Source of the DNA: Parasphingopyxis sp.
Lineage (GTDB): Bacteria; Pseudomonadota; Alphaproteobacteria; Sphingomonadales; Sphingomonadaceae
Reading direction: 5' to 3'
Assembly: GCF_028279465.1 (NCBI RefSeq)
Contig: NZ_JANQNS010000015.1
Location: 62,001-126,000, forward strand
Length of the DNA stretch: 64,000 nt
A program made the translations under genes and the position numbers. The stretch's first letter is position 1, and each line of letters starts with the position of its first letter. Of the stretch, positions 26,970-35,568 are shown piece after piece. Under the pieces are notes generated by a model, which saw only the letters and a list, made by a program, of their open reading frames with translations, made no database searches and had not been told where the DNA came from.

Positions 26970-28952
26970 GTGTTCAAAAAAATCCTGATCGCCAATCGCG
27001 GCGAAATTGCGTGCCGGGTGATCCGGAGCGCCCAGAAGATGGGGATCGCGACGGTTGCGGTCTATTCGGACGCCGATGCGCGCTCGCCGCATGTCGAGAT
27101 GGCGGACGAGGCTGTGAATCTCGGGCCGCCGCCTGCAGCGGAAAGTTATCTGCTCGCCGACACGATCATCCAGGCCTGCAAGAATACCGGAGCCGAGGCC
27201 GTGCATCCGGGCTATGGCTTCCTCTCTGAGCGCGAGAGCTTCGCCAAGGCCTGCGCGGAGAACGATATCGTTTTCATCGGCCCGCCGCCGGGCGCTATCG
27301 CGGCGATGGGCGACAAGATCGAGTCCAAGAAGCTCGCTAAAAAAGCCGGCGTCAGCGTCGTCCCGGGCCATGTCGGCGAGATCGACGATACCGAGCATGC
27401 GGTGAAGATTTCGACCGAGATCGGCTATCCGGTGATGATGAAGGCCTCGGCGGGCGGCGGCGGTAAGGGGATGCGGCTTGCCTGGAACGAACAGGATGTG
27501 CGCGAGGGCTTCGAGGCGACGAAGCGCGAGGGCAAGGCGAGCTTCGGCGACGACCGCGTCTTTATCGAGAAATTCATCGAGCAGCCCCGTCATATCGAGA
27601 TCCAGGTACTGGGCGATAAACACGGCAGTATCGTTTATCTGGGCGAGCGCGAATGTTCGATCCAGCGCCGCCACCAGAAAGTCGTCGAGGAAGCACCGTC
27701 GCCGTTCGTCGATGAAGAAATGCGCAAGGCGATGGGCGAACAGGCCGTCGCGCTGGCCCGTGCCGTCGATTATCACAGCGCCGGAACGGTCGAACTGATC
27801 GTAGGTGCCGACAAGAGCTTCTATTTCCTCGAAATGAACACGCGGCTGCAGGTCGAGCATCCGGTGACGGAGTTCATCACCGATATCGATCTGGTCGAGC
27901 AGATGATCCGCGTTGCGGCGGGTGAAAAACTGCCCTTCGCGCAGGACGATATCACGCTGACCGGCTGGGCCGTTGAAAATCGCGTCTATGCCGAAGACCC
28001 CTATCGCGGATTTCTGCCGTCGATCGGCCGGCTCGTGCGCTATAACCCGCCCGAAGAAAGCCATGAGGAAGAGGGTTGCACGCGCGTCGATGACGGCGTG
28101 GCCGAGGGCGGCGAAGTCTCGATGTACTACGACCCGATGATCGCCAAGCTGATCACCTGGGCGCCGACGCGCGAGGGCGCGATCGACCGCCAGATCGCCG
28201 AGCTCGACCGGTTCGAGCTTGAGGGCCTCGGCCACAATCTCGATTTCCTGTCCGCGCTCATGCAGCATCCGCGCTTCCGCTCGGGCGAGATCACGACCAA
28301 CTTTATCGCCGAGGAATATCCGGACGGGTTTCAGGGTGCGCCTGTCGATGAAAAGCTACGCAAGCGGCTCGCGGCCGTGGCTGGTTTTGCCGCCGCTGCG
28401 CATGGCGACCGCGCGCGCCGCATTTCAGGCCAGCTCAACGGACCGTTGCAGCCGCCGGCCGAATGGGTGGTGGAGATCGATGGCGTCACGCATGATGTCC
28501 ATATCGATCTCGACGATGTGTCCGTCGATGGGGAGGCGATGGAGCTCGCCATGGCATATGCGCCGGGCGACCGGATGGTCGAAGCCGAATTCGGCGGCGA
28601 CACGCTGGCCGTGAAGATCAAGCCGGGCCGCTACGGCTTTTCGCTTACGACGCGCGGCGCGCGCCACGAGGTGCGCACGCTGCCCAAATATTTCGCCCAT
28701 CTCGCCGCGCACATGATCGAGAAGGAGCCGCCTGACCTTTCGAAAATGCTGATCTGCCCGATGCCGGGGCTCGTCACCGCGCTGCATGTCGGGGAAGGGG
28801 ATCAGGTCGAAGAAGGGCAGCCGCTCGCCGTGATCGAGGCGATGAAGATGGAAAATATCCTGCGCGCCGAAAAGGCGGGCGTGGTGAGCAGCGTCAGTGC
28901 GGCCGAGGGCGACAGCCTTCAGGCCGACGATGTGATCCTGGAGTTTGAGTAG
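26970..28952 (+). CDS. pccA: Propionyl-CoA carboxylase, biotin carboxylase/BCCP (alpha) subunit
   Basis: A 660-residue biotin carboxylase subunit with a GTG start. The N-terminus is FKKILIANRGEIACRVIRSA, the ATP-grasp loop MKASAGGGGKGMRL is near residue 160, and EMNTRLQVEHPVTEFITDID follows near 288. The region from about 480 to 590 is the BT domain that contacts the beta subunit. The BCCP domain ends the protein with EAMKMENIL, the acceptor lysine being K626. It pairs with PccB (17826), although eight genes separate them. Compared with MccA, the BT region differs, as expected for the two enzymes. Confidence 0.95.
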   Translation: MFKKILIANRGEIACRVIRSAQKMGIATVAVYSDADARSPHVEMADEAVNLGPPPAAESYLLADTIIQACKNTGAEAVHPGYGFLSERESFAKACAENDIVFIGPPPGAIAAMGDKIESKKLAKKAGVSVVPGHVGEIDDTEHAVKISTEIGYPVMMKASAGGGGKGMRLAWNEQDVREGFEATKREGKASFGDDRVFIEKFIEQPRHIEIQVLGDKHGSIVYLGERECSIQRRHQKVVEEAPSPFVDEEMRKAMGEQAVALARAVDYHSAGTVELIVGADKSFYFLEMNTRLQVEHPVTEFITDIDLVEQMIRVAAGEKLPFAQDDITLTGWAVENRVYAEDPYRGFLPSIGRLVRYNPPEESHEEEGCTRVDDGVAEGGEVSMYYDPMIAKLITWAPTREGAIDRQIAELDRFELEGLGHNLDFLSALMQHPRFRSGEITTNFIAEEYPDGFQGAPVDEKLRKRLAAVAGFAAAAHGDRARRISGQLNGPLQPPAEWVVEIDGVTHDVHIDLDDVSVDGEAMELAMAYAPGDRMVEAEFGGDTLAVKIKPGRYGFSLTTRGARHEVRTLPKYFAHLAAHMIEKEPPDLSKMLICPMPGLVTALHVGEGDQVEEGQPLAVIEAMKMENILRAEKAGVVSSVSAAEGDSLQADDVILEFE

Positions 28953-28959
28953 TCTCGGT

Positions 28960-29023
28960 ATTCCTGCGAAGGCAGGAATCCAGTCCGGACGGTTCGGGTC
29001 TGGGCTCCTGCCTTCGCAGGAGC
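28960..29023. repeat. Palindromic repeat pair at the 3' side of the second GIY-YIG gene
   Basis: Two hairpins in a row: ATTCCTGC-GAAG-GCAGGAAT (28960-28979) and GCTCCTGC-CTTC-GCAGGAGC (29004-29023). They belong to a different family from the repeats around the first GIY-YIG gene. The next base but one is the stop codon of the leftward GIY-YIG gene. pccA ends just before the first hairpin, so the element may also end pccA transcription. Confidence 0.88.
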
Positions 29024-29024
29024 A

Positions 29025-29312
29025 CTATAGGCTATTATATAGATCGTTCCATTCCGGGTTCAGTTCTTCGATTACCCGCAGTTTCCAGGAGCGCTTCCAT
29101 TTCTTCATTTGCAGTTCGCGGTGCCGCGCCGCCCGGATATCGTCATACGCTTCGCACCACACGAGCCGCTTGCAATCATGCTGCTTGGCGAAACCGTCTA
29201 TCAGCCCGTTTCTGTGCTGGTGGGCGCGTTGTGGCAGGTTGCTCGTGGACCCCAGATACAGCGTTCCGTTGCGCCGATTGGCCATGACATAGACATAGCT
29301 TTGACGGGGCAT
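29025..29312 (-). CDS. GIY-YIG domain endonuclease-like protein
   Basis: A 95-residue single-domain GIY-YIG protein. The frame is open further upstream through the repeat, but the ATG at 29312 gives MPRQSYVYVMANRRNGTLYL, matching the start of the paralogue at 19806. Motif strands are VYVMANRRNG and TLYLGSTSNL, followed by PQRAHQHRNG with the conserved arginine, and the glutamate region in RAARHRELQMKKW. It ends with NPEWNDLYNSL, close to the NPTWQDLYEDI ending of the paralogue. It is bracketed by palindromic repeats (28960-29023, 29326-29390) of a family unlike those around the paralogue. Confidence 0.92.
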   Translation of the reverse strand: MPRQSYVYVMANRRNGTLYLGSTSNLPQRAHQHRNGLIDGFAKQHDCKRLVWCEAYDDIRAARHRELQMKKWKRSWKLRVIEELNPEWNDLYNSL

Positions 29313-29325
29313 GAGAGCTTTCCTT

Positions 29326-29390
29326 GTGCTCCTGCGCAGGCAGGAGCCCAGTTCCACCGCCTGATTGGGCTCCTGCCTGCGCAGGAGCAC
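29326..29390. repeat. Palindromic repeat at the 5' side of the second GIY-YIG gene
   Basis: Bases 29326-29350 are the exact reverse complement of 29366-29390 (25 bp, 15-base spacer), and each arm is itself a small hairpin (CTCCTGCGCAGGCAGGAG). It lies 13 bases upstream of the GIY-YIG start. Its right end nearly touches the stop of the aldehyde dehydrogenase gene (29395), so it may also act as a terminator for that gene. Confidence 0.9.
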
Positions 29391-29394
29391 GGGG

Positions 29395-30849
29395 TTAAAT
29401 CTTCAGCTCCCGTTTGATCGTGCTTTTCGTCGTCTTGCCATAGGGCGGCTTGAATCCGCCGAGCTTCGCAACGTCCATCTTGGGCTGGCTGTAGACGCTC
29501 TTCGCGTGGCTGAACGTCTTGAAGCCCTCATGGCCGGTATAGGCGCCCATGCCCGAGGGGCCGACCCCGCCGAACGGCAGTTCTTCCATCGCGATATGGA
29601 AGATCACGTCATTGACCGTCGCGCCGCCGGAGATCGTTCTCGACAGCACTTTCTCTTCCTCGGCCTTGTCGCTGCCGAAATAATAGAGGCCGAGCGGACG
29701 GTCATGCGCGTTCACATAATCAATCGCCTCGTCGACCGACTTGTATGTCTTGATCGGCAGGACGGGTCCGAAAATCTCTTCCTGCATCACCGTCATATCC
29801 TCGGTTGGATTGCGGACGATGGTGAGCGGCATCTTGCGCTTGTTCGACGCGCTGAAATCCTCATTGCCCGGATTGACCTCGACGAGCTCCGCGCCCTTAT
29901 CCGCAGCGTCCTTCAGATAGCCCTGCAGCCGCTCATAGTGGCGGTCGTTGATGATCGATGTGTAGTCGTCATTCGCGTCGAGCGTCGGATATTGCTCGCC
30001 GACGGCGGCGGCAAGCCCCTGGATGATATCGCCTTCCTTCGCTTCGGGCACCATCATGTAATCGGGCGCGAGGCAGATCTGCCCGGCGTTCATCATCTTG
30101 CCCATGGCGACGCGGCTTGTCCCACGCTCGATATCGGCGCTCTCGCCGAAAATCGTCGGCGATTTGCCACCCAGCTCCAGCGTTACGGGTGTCAGGCTGT
30201 CGGCGGCCGCATGCAGGATGTGCTTGCCGATACTGGTCGCGCCGGTGAAGAGCAGGTGATCGAAGGGCAGGGCAGAGAAGGCCTGTCCGACCTCGGGCCC
30301 GCCATTGAACACGGCGATCTCTTCCGGCGAGAAGGTCTCGCCGATCAGCTTTTCGACGAGCGCGCTGGTGACCGGCGTAAACTCGCTCATCTTGATCATC
30401 ACGCGATTGCCTGCGGCCAGCGCATCGGCGAGCGGGCTGAAGGTCAGCTGCACCGGAAAATTCCAGGGCGCGATGATTCCGACGACGCCCATCGGCTGAT
30501 AGTCTATCCGCGCCTTTGCGCCGAACAGGCCGAGCGGGAAACGGGCGCTGCGCTTTTCGGGCCGCATCCATTTATCGACATGTTTGCGGGCGTATTTCAC
30601 TTCGCCGAGCGCCGAGACGACGTCCGTCATCATCGACTGCTCCCTGGAGCGATGGCCGAAATCCTCGCTCATCGCGGCGCACAGCGCATCGGCATTGTCG
30701 ACCAGCAGCCGCCCGGCGCGGGTCAGCCGCTCCTTGCGCGTTTCGGCGCTCACCGGCAGTTCGGCGGTAAAGGCGGCGCGCTGCTTTTCGAGCGCGGCCA
30801 GCATTGCATCCTTGTTCACGATTTGCAGGTCCGCATCGGCCATCGTCAC
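29395..30849 (-). CDS. Coniferyl aldehyde dehydrogenase-like aldehyde dehydrogenase
   Basis: A 484-residue aldehyde dehydrogenase. The signatures are GVVGIIAPWNFPVQLTFSPL near residue 122, TLELGGKSPTIFGESA near 227, the catalytic cysteine at about 259 in NAGQICLAPDY, and EEIFGPVLPIKTY. The NAGQICLAPDY pattern and the C-terminal SGMGAYTGHEGFKTFSHAK resemble the coniferyl-aldehyde/fatty-aldehyde group that also includes class 3 enzymes. It oxidises an aromatic or aliphatic aldehyde to the acid using NAD(P). The substrate is not settled by context. An alternative start lies two codons in. Confidence 0.88.
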   Translation of the reverse strand: MTMADADLQIVNKDAMLAALEKQRAAFTAELPVSAETRKERLTRAGRLLVDNADALCAAMSEDFGHRSREQSMMTDVVSALGEVKYARKHVDKWMRPEKRSARFPLGLFGAKARIDYQPMGVVGIIAPWNFPVQLTFSPLADALAAGNRVMIKMSEFTPVTSALVEKLIGETFSPEEIAVFNGGPEVGQAFSALPFDHLLFTGATSIGKHILHAAADSLTPVTLELGGKSPTIFGESADIERGTSRVAMGKMMNAGQICLAPDYMMVPEAKEGDIIQGLAAAVGEQYPTLDANDDYTSIINDRHYERLQGYLKDAADKGAELVEVNPGNEDFSASNKRKMPLTIVRNPTEDMTVMQEEIFGPVLPIKTYKSVDEAIDYVNAHDRPLGLYYFGSDKAEEEKVLSRTISGGATVNDVIFHIAMEELPFGGVGPSGMGAYTGHEGFKTFSHAKSVYSQPKMDVAKLGGFKPPYGKTTKSTIKRELKI

Positions 30850-30904
30850 ATCCTCTGTTGCAATTTGAAACCGAGTTTAGGTGAGGATCGGCGCTTTGAA
30901 CAGG

Positions 30905-30924
30905 GTGACGCGGCCATGCGTCAC
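30905..30924. promoter_or_regulatory. Perfect 7-6-7 dyad upstream of the 3-hydroxyisobutyryl-CoA hydrolase gene
   Basis: GTGACGC (30905-30911) and GCGTCAC (30918-30924) flank a six-base spacer, 15 bases before the ATG at 30940 and within the 90-base divergent region with the aldehyde dehydrogenase gene. It could be an operator or a leader hairpin that hides the ribosome-binding site. No matching site was noticed elsewhere in the window. Confidence 0.35.
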
Positions 30925-30939
30925 GGCTAGACGGACTTC

Positions 30940-31989
30940 ATGACCGAAGAACTGATCGCTCAAATCGACGGCAGGACCGCACGCCTGCGGCTCAACCGCC
31001 CCAAGGCGCTCCATGCGTTGACCACAGCGATGTGCGAGGCCGCGATCGACGCGCTGATGGCGTGGCGCGCGGATCTGTCGGTGGAGGCCGTGCTGATCGA
31101 CCATGCCGAGGGACGCGGTTTCTGCGCGGGTGGCGATATCCGGATGCTCGCCGAAAGCGGAGCGAGCGACGGCGTGCGGGCGCGCGAGTTCTTTCACACC
31201 GAATATCGGCTCAACCATCTGCTCTTCACCTATGCCAAGCCGACCGTCGCCTTCATGGACGGGATCACGATGGGCGGCGGCGTCGGCCTGTCGCTGCCGT
31301 GCCAGTACCGGGTCGCGACCGAGCATACGCGCTTCGCCATGCCGGAAACCGGGATCGGACTGTTTCCCGATGTCGGCGGCGGCTGGTATCTGTCGCGGCT
31401 GCCGGGGCGGACGGGTCAGTTTCTGGCGCTGACCGGCGCGCGGATCGACGGGGCGGAGTGCATGGCGCTGGGCCTCGCCACCCATTACCTGCCGTCGGAG
31501 TTGCTGGAAGACATGAAGACGAAGATCGCCGAAAACCCGCAGGAGATTGAAGCGATCCTCAAGGAGGCTTCGGTCGAACCGCCCGAAGCGCGGATCACGG
31601 CGAATCGCGATAAGATCGACCGGCTGTTCGCCTCGGACAAGTATGAGGACATCCTCGCCGCGCTCGCAGAGGACGGTTCGGAATGGGCGCAGAAGGAGCT
31701 GGAAACGCTGCGCACCAAATCGCCCCAAACCTGCAAGGTGTCGCTCTATCTGTTGTGGCAGGGCGCGCAGCAGACCGATTTCGCCGACGAGATGCGGGTC
31801 GAATACCGGGTCGGCGCCCATGTCGTGCAGCGCCATGATTTCCTCGAAGGCGTACGCGCCGTGATCGTCGATAAGGATAACGATCCGCAATGGAATCCGG
31901 CGACGCCCGAGGATGTCAGCGATCACCTGATCGACCAGATTTTCGGGCCGTTGAACGCCGATGAGGAGTGGACGCCGCTCAAATTCTAG
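30940..31989 (+). CDS. 3-hydroxyisobutyryl-CoA hydrolase (enoyl-CoA hydratase/isomerase family)
   Basis: A 349-residue crotonase-superfamily protein whose length and motifs match HIBCH. Features are GFCAGGDIRMLAESG near residue 64, DGITMGGGVGLSLPC near 106, and AMPETGIGLFPDVGGGWYLS near 132. The C-terminal extension has SLYLLWQGAQQTDFADEMRV and DNDPQWNPATPEDVS. HIBCH removes CoA from 3-hydroxyisobutyryl-CoA, supplying the free acid to MmsB. It therefore completes the valine route whose other genes are at 9601-16712. It stands alone, divergent from the aldehyde dehydrogenase gene. Confidence 0.93.
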   Translation: MTEELIAQIDGRTARLRLNRPKALHALTTAMCEAAIDALMAWRADLSVEAVLIDHAEGRGFCAGGDIRMLAESGASDGVRAREFFHTEYRLNHLLFTYAKPTVAFMDGITMGGGVGLSLPCQYRVATEHTRFAMPETGIGLFPDVGGGWYLSRLPGRTGQFLALTGARIDGAECMALGLATHYLPSELLEDMKTKIAENPQEIEAILKEASVEPPEARITANRDKIDRLFASDKYEDILAALAEDGSEWAQKELETLRTKSPQTCKVSLYLLWQGAQQTDFADEMRVEYRVGAHVVQRHDFLEGVRAVIVDKDNDPQWNPATPEDVSDHLIDQIFGPLNADEEWTPLKF

Positions 31990-31998
31990 AGCGAGCGG

Positions 31999-32532
31999 CT
32001 AGCTGGAATCTCCGGGCAGCATTCTGTGCATTAGATCGTCGTCATCGACGAGGAGATGTTTGAGTGCTGCTAACAGGTGCAGCGCTACGAGGGCGATCAT
32101 CGCCTTGCCCATGATCTCATGTGCTTCGTGCAGGAGCTCACCCAGTCCTTCCTGCCCGACAACAGGCAGCATCGGAACATCCACCAGTCCGAACCAGCTG
32201 AACGGGGCAGGGTAGGTCGACATCCAGAGCCAGCCGGATAGCGGCAGGCCAAGCATTAGTGCATAGAACAGAAAATGCGTGCCCTTGGCAATCGCGCGCT
32301 GCCAGCGCGCCATGGTATCCGGCAAGGCCGGCGGGCGATGGCGAAACCACCAGCCGATGCGAGCGGCCGCAAGCAGGAATATGGTGATCCCGATGGCCTT
32401 ATGGGCGTCCATACAGGGTCCGCGTGCTTCGCGGGACAGATCTTCGGAGCCGATGGCGATCGCAATATTGACCATGACCAGCAGCGCGATGATCCAGTGC
32501 AGCGCGATGGCGATATTGGTGTAGCGGGTCAT
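31999..32532 (-). CDS. Cytochrome b561 family protein
   Basis: A 177-residue four-helix membrane protein. Paired heme-ligand histidines are visible: H12 in AIALHWIIALL, H44 in MDAHKAIGIT, and H135/H138 with further candidates near H151 in ELLHEAHEIMGKAMIALVALH. The layout fits bacterial cytochrome b561, which passes electrons from quinol to periplasmic acceptors or quenches superoxide. No partner gene is adjacent. It ends near, and converges with, the HIBCH gene. Confidence 0.88.
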   Translation of the reverse strand: MTRYTNIAIALHWIIALLVMVNIAIAIGSEDLSREARGPCMDAHKAIGITIFLLAAARIGWWFRHRPPALPDTMARWQRAIAKGTHFLFYALMLGLPLSGWLWMSTYPAPFSWFGLVDVPMLPVVGQEGLGELLHEAHEIMGKAMIALVALHLLAALKHLLVDDDDLMHRMLPGDSS

Positions 32533-32550
32533 GGCGGTCCTTCCCGTCGA

Positions 32551-34014
32551 TTATGCGAGCGTCCGTTCGAGCGCCTTGCGCCATCCGGTGAGGAGTTCGC
32601 TCCGCTGATCATCGGCCATTTGCGGGTCGAAATGCGCATTGGCTTCCCATCGCGCGGACAGATCATCGAGCCCGCCCCACACGTCGGTCGCGAGGCCCGC
32701 AAGATAGGCGGCGCCCAATGCAGTCGTTTCATGGCTTTCCGGCCGCTCCACAGGCGCTTCGAGGATATCGCTGAGAAACTGCGCGAACCAGTCATTCTGC
32801 GCCATGCCGCCATCGATGCGCAGTGCGCGGGGATCGTCGGCCCCGTCGGCGCGCATCGCATCGACGAGATCGCGCGTCTGATAGGCGATCGATTCCAGCG
32901 TGGCGCGAACGACATGATCGGCCGTTGTATCGAGCGTCATCCCGGTGATCAGCCCGCGCGCTTCGGGGTCCCAGTGCGGCGCGCCGAGCCCCACAAAAGC
33001 CGGGACGAGATAGACGCCGTGATTGTCGGGTGCGGCCTTGGCGATTGCCGCCGTCTCGCCGGCCTTCTCGATCAGCCCCATCTTGTCGCGCAGCCATTTG
33101 ATCGCCGCACCGGCGACGAAGATCGAGCCTTCGAGCGCATAGGTGATGTCGCCGCCGATCCTGTAGGCAGGTGTGGTGAGCAAGCGGTTTTCGGACGCTA
33201 TCGCCTCGGTTCCCGTGTTGAGCAGCAGGAAGCAGCCCGTACCGTAGGTGGATTTCACCATGCCGGGCGCGAAACAGGCCTGGCCGATCAGCGCCGCCTG
33301 CTGGTCGCCGGCCATGCCCGCGATGGGTATCGCCCGGCCGAACAGCGCCGGGTCGGTCTCGCCGTAAATCTCCGCATTGCCGCGAATCTCCGGCAGCAGG
33401 CTGCGATCGATGCCGAACAGGTCGAGCAGCGCATCGTCCCAATCGCCGTTATGGATATCGCACAGCATCGTGCGCCCGGCATTGGTGATATCGGTCGCGT
33501 GCACGGCGCCGCCCGTCAGCCGCCAGAGCAGGAAACAGTCGATCGTGCCCGCAGCCAGTTCGCCGCGTGACGCAGCCTCCCGCGCGCCCTCGACATGGTC
33601 GAGCAGCCAGGCGAGCTTTGTCGCGCTGAAATAGGGATCGAGCAGCAGCCCGGTCTTCTCGCGGATCATGTCTTCATGGCCGTCCGCTTTCAGTTGACGG
33701 CAGGTATCGGCCGTGCGCCTGTCCTGCCACACGATCGCATTGTGCAGCGCTTTGCCGGTTGCGCGATCCCAGAGGACGATGGTTTCGCGCTGATTGGTGA
33801 TGCCGATCGCGGTCGTCTCGTCCGATAGAATGGCTCTGACGGAGGCGACCGTATCGCGCCAGATATCTTCCGGATCATGCTCGACCCAGCCATCCTCTGG
33901 ATAATGCTGCGGAAACTCCTGTGCGGAACTTGTGAGCGGTCTGCCGGTCTCGTCGAACAGGATTGCGCGGCTCGACGTCGTCCCCTGATCGATGGCGAGA
34001 ATATGCCGTGTCAT
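32551..34014 (-). CDS. glpK: Glycerol kinase
   Basis: A 487-residue FGGY-family kinase that phosphorylates glycerol with ATP. It starts [20 protein letters not shown], a classic GlpK N-terminus. Further signatures are [20 protein letters not shown] near residue 77, [15 protein letters not shown] near 253 and [17 protein letters not shown] near 408. The frame is open upstream, but the ATG at 34014 fits the family and overlaps the glpD stop. It forms a two-gene operon with glpD. A glycerol facilitator (glpF) is not in the window. Confidence 0.95.
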   Translation of the reverse strand: MTRHILAIDQGTTSSRAILFDETGRPLTSSAQEFPQHYPEDGWVEHDPEDIWRDTVASVRAILSDETTAIGITNQRETIVLWDRATGKALHNAIVWQDRRTADTCRQLKADGHEDMIREKTGLLLDPYFSATKLAWLLDHVEGAREAASRGELAAGTIDCFLLWRLTGGAVHATDITNAGRTMLCDIHNGDWDDALLDLFGIDRSLLPEIRGNAEIYGETDPALFGRAIPIAGMAGDQQAALIGQACFAPGMVKSTYGTGCFLLLNTGTEAIASENRLLTTPAYRIGGDITYALEGSIFVAGAAIKWLRDKMGLIEKAGETAAIAKAAPDNHGVYLVPAFVGLGAPHWDPEARGLITGMTLDTTADHVVRATLESIAYQTRDLVDAMRADGADDPRALRIDGGMAQNDWFAQFLSDILEAPVERPESHETTALGAAYLAGLATDVWGGLDDLSARWEANAHFDPQMADDQRSELLTGWRKALERTLA

Positions 34015-35495
34015 ACGTTCACCCTTTCGCGGTCGTCGGCCATATAGGCGGCGAGGCGTGTTTGTTCGTCCGGGCTCATCGGCAAGCCCAGCTTGGTCCG
34101 CCGCCAGAGCACATCCTCGGGCGTGCGCGCCCATTCGCGGTCGATGAGATAGCGCAGTTCGCGCTCCGTCAGGCCCGCGCCGAAATGCGTGCCGAGATCG
34201 TCCATGCGCTTTGCATCGCCCAGTATCTCGGTCATCAAGCTGCCATAGGCGCGGGCGAGGCGCTTCGTAAGGTCAGCGCCGAGAAACGGATAGCGCGCGG
34301 ACATTTGGCCGAGAAAGTCATCGAATTCTCCGCCGAGATCGCCGCCCGGGAACTTCGCATCACGCGTCCATGCCGGGGCCTGCGCTTCCGTTCGCCGGCT
34401 CAACCGGTCGATCGCGTCTTCGGCCAGCGCGCGCGCGGTCGTGATCTTGCCGCCGAACACGGAGAGTATCGGCGCGTTGCCGTCGCCGCCATCGATTTCC
34501 AACACGTAATCGCGCGTGACTTCCTTCGATTGCTTGGCGCCGTCGTCATAGAGCGAGCGGACGCCTGCATAGCTCGACACGATATCTGCCGGCGCAATCT
34601 GTTTGTCGAAATAGGCGTTCACCGCGCGGCACAGATAGTCGATCTCTTCATCGCTCGCATCCGCGTCGCCGGGATCGTCGACGGCGACGTCCGTAGTTCC
34701 GATCAGCGTGAACCGGTCGAGATAGGGCAGGGCGAAGACGATGCGCCGATCCGGCTGCTGAAGAATGTACGCTTGGTCGCCGTCATAGAGCGGCGGAACG
34801 ACGATATGGCTGCCGCGCACCAGCCGCACACCGGCCTTGCCCGAGAGGCCGACCTTCTCACTAAGCAGCTTGGAGACCCAGGGGCCGGCCGCGTTTACCA
34901 TCGCCCGCGCCTCCACCGTCCGTCCGTCGCTCAGTGCCGCTTTCCAGACCGCGCCGGATCGCTCGGCCGACACCAACGCCGTGCGCGTGGCGACGTCAGC
35001 GCCCCGGTCTGCCGCGTCCACCGCGTTCAAAACGACGAGCCGTGCATCGTCGACCCAGCAATCCGAATAGACGAGGCCCTTGGTCGCGGGATCGGCGAAC
35101 GGCGCGGCATAGTGCGGATCGGCCTTGGCCAGCGCGCGGGTGCCTTTCAGCGTTCGGCGGCCGCCGATCATGTCGTAAAGGAACAGCCCGGCGCGGATCA
35201 TCCAGAAGGGGCGGACCTGGTTGTTATGCGGAAACACGAAGCGCATCGGCCAGATGATATGCGGCGCGGACGCCAGCATGACCTCGCGTTCCTTCAGCGC
35301 CTTGCGGACGAGGCCGAACTCGTAAAATTCGAGATAGCGGACGCCGCCATGGATGAGCTTCGACGAGGAAGAACTCGTATGGCTCGCCAGATCGTCGCGT
35401 TCGACGAGCAGCGTCTTCCATCCGCGCCCAGCGGCATCGCGCGCAATCGCGGCGCCGTTTATGCCGCCGCCGACGATCAGGAGGTCGTAGGTCAT
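34011..35495 (-). CDS. glpD: Glycerol-3-phosphate dehydrogenase (aerobic, FAD-dependent)
   Basis: A 494-residue membrane-associated flavoenzyme. It oxidises glycerol 3-phosphate to dihydroxyacetone phosphate and feeds electrons to quinone. It starts with the FAD-binding loop [39 protein letters not shown] follows near residue 42, then [11 protein letters not shown] near 200 and [17 protein letters not shown] near 253. The C-terminal helical domain is present ([18 protein letters not shown]). It is translated upstream of glpK with a 4-base overlap. Confidence 0.95.
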   Translation of the reverse strand: MTYDLLIVGGGINGAAIARDAAGRGWKTLLVERDDLASHTSSSSSKLIHGGVRYLEFYEFGLVRKALKEREVMLASAPHIIWPMRFVFPHNNQVRPFWMIRAGLFLYDMIGGRRTLKGTRALAKADPHYAAPFADPATKGLVYSDCWVDDARLVVLNAVDAADRGADVATRTALVSAERSGAVWKAALSDGRTVEARAMVNAAGPWVSKLLSEKVGLSGKAGVRLVRGSHIVVPPLYDGDQAYILQQPDRRIVFALPYLDRFTLIGTTDVAVDDPGDADASDEEIDYLCRAVNAYFDKQIAPADIVSSYAGVRSLYDDGAKQSKEVTRDYVLEIDGGDGNAPILSVFGGKITTARALAEDAIDRLSRRTEAQAPAWTRDAKFPGGDLGGEFDDFLGQMSARYPFLGADLTKRLARAYGSLMTEILGDAKRMDDLGTHFGAGLTERELRYLIDREWARTPEDVLWRRTKLGLPMSPDEQTRLAAYMADDRERVNV

Positions 35496-35568
35496 GACGC
35501 GTGTTTAGCGGAATTATTTCTGCCGTTACTAGATGGCCGTAACGTGCGACAGCGGCTATGGCGGCGCC

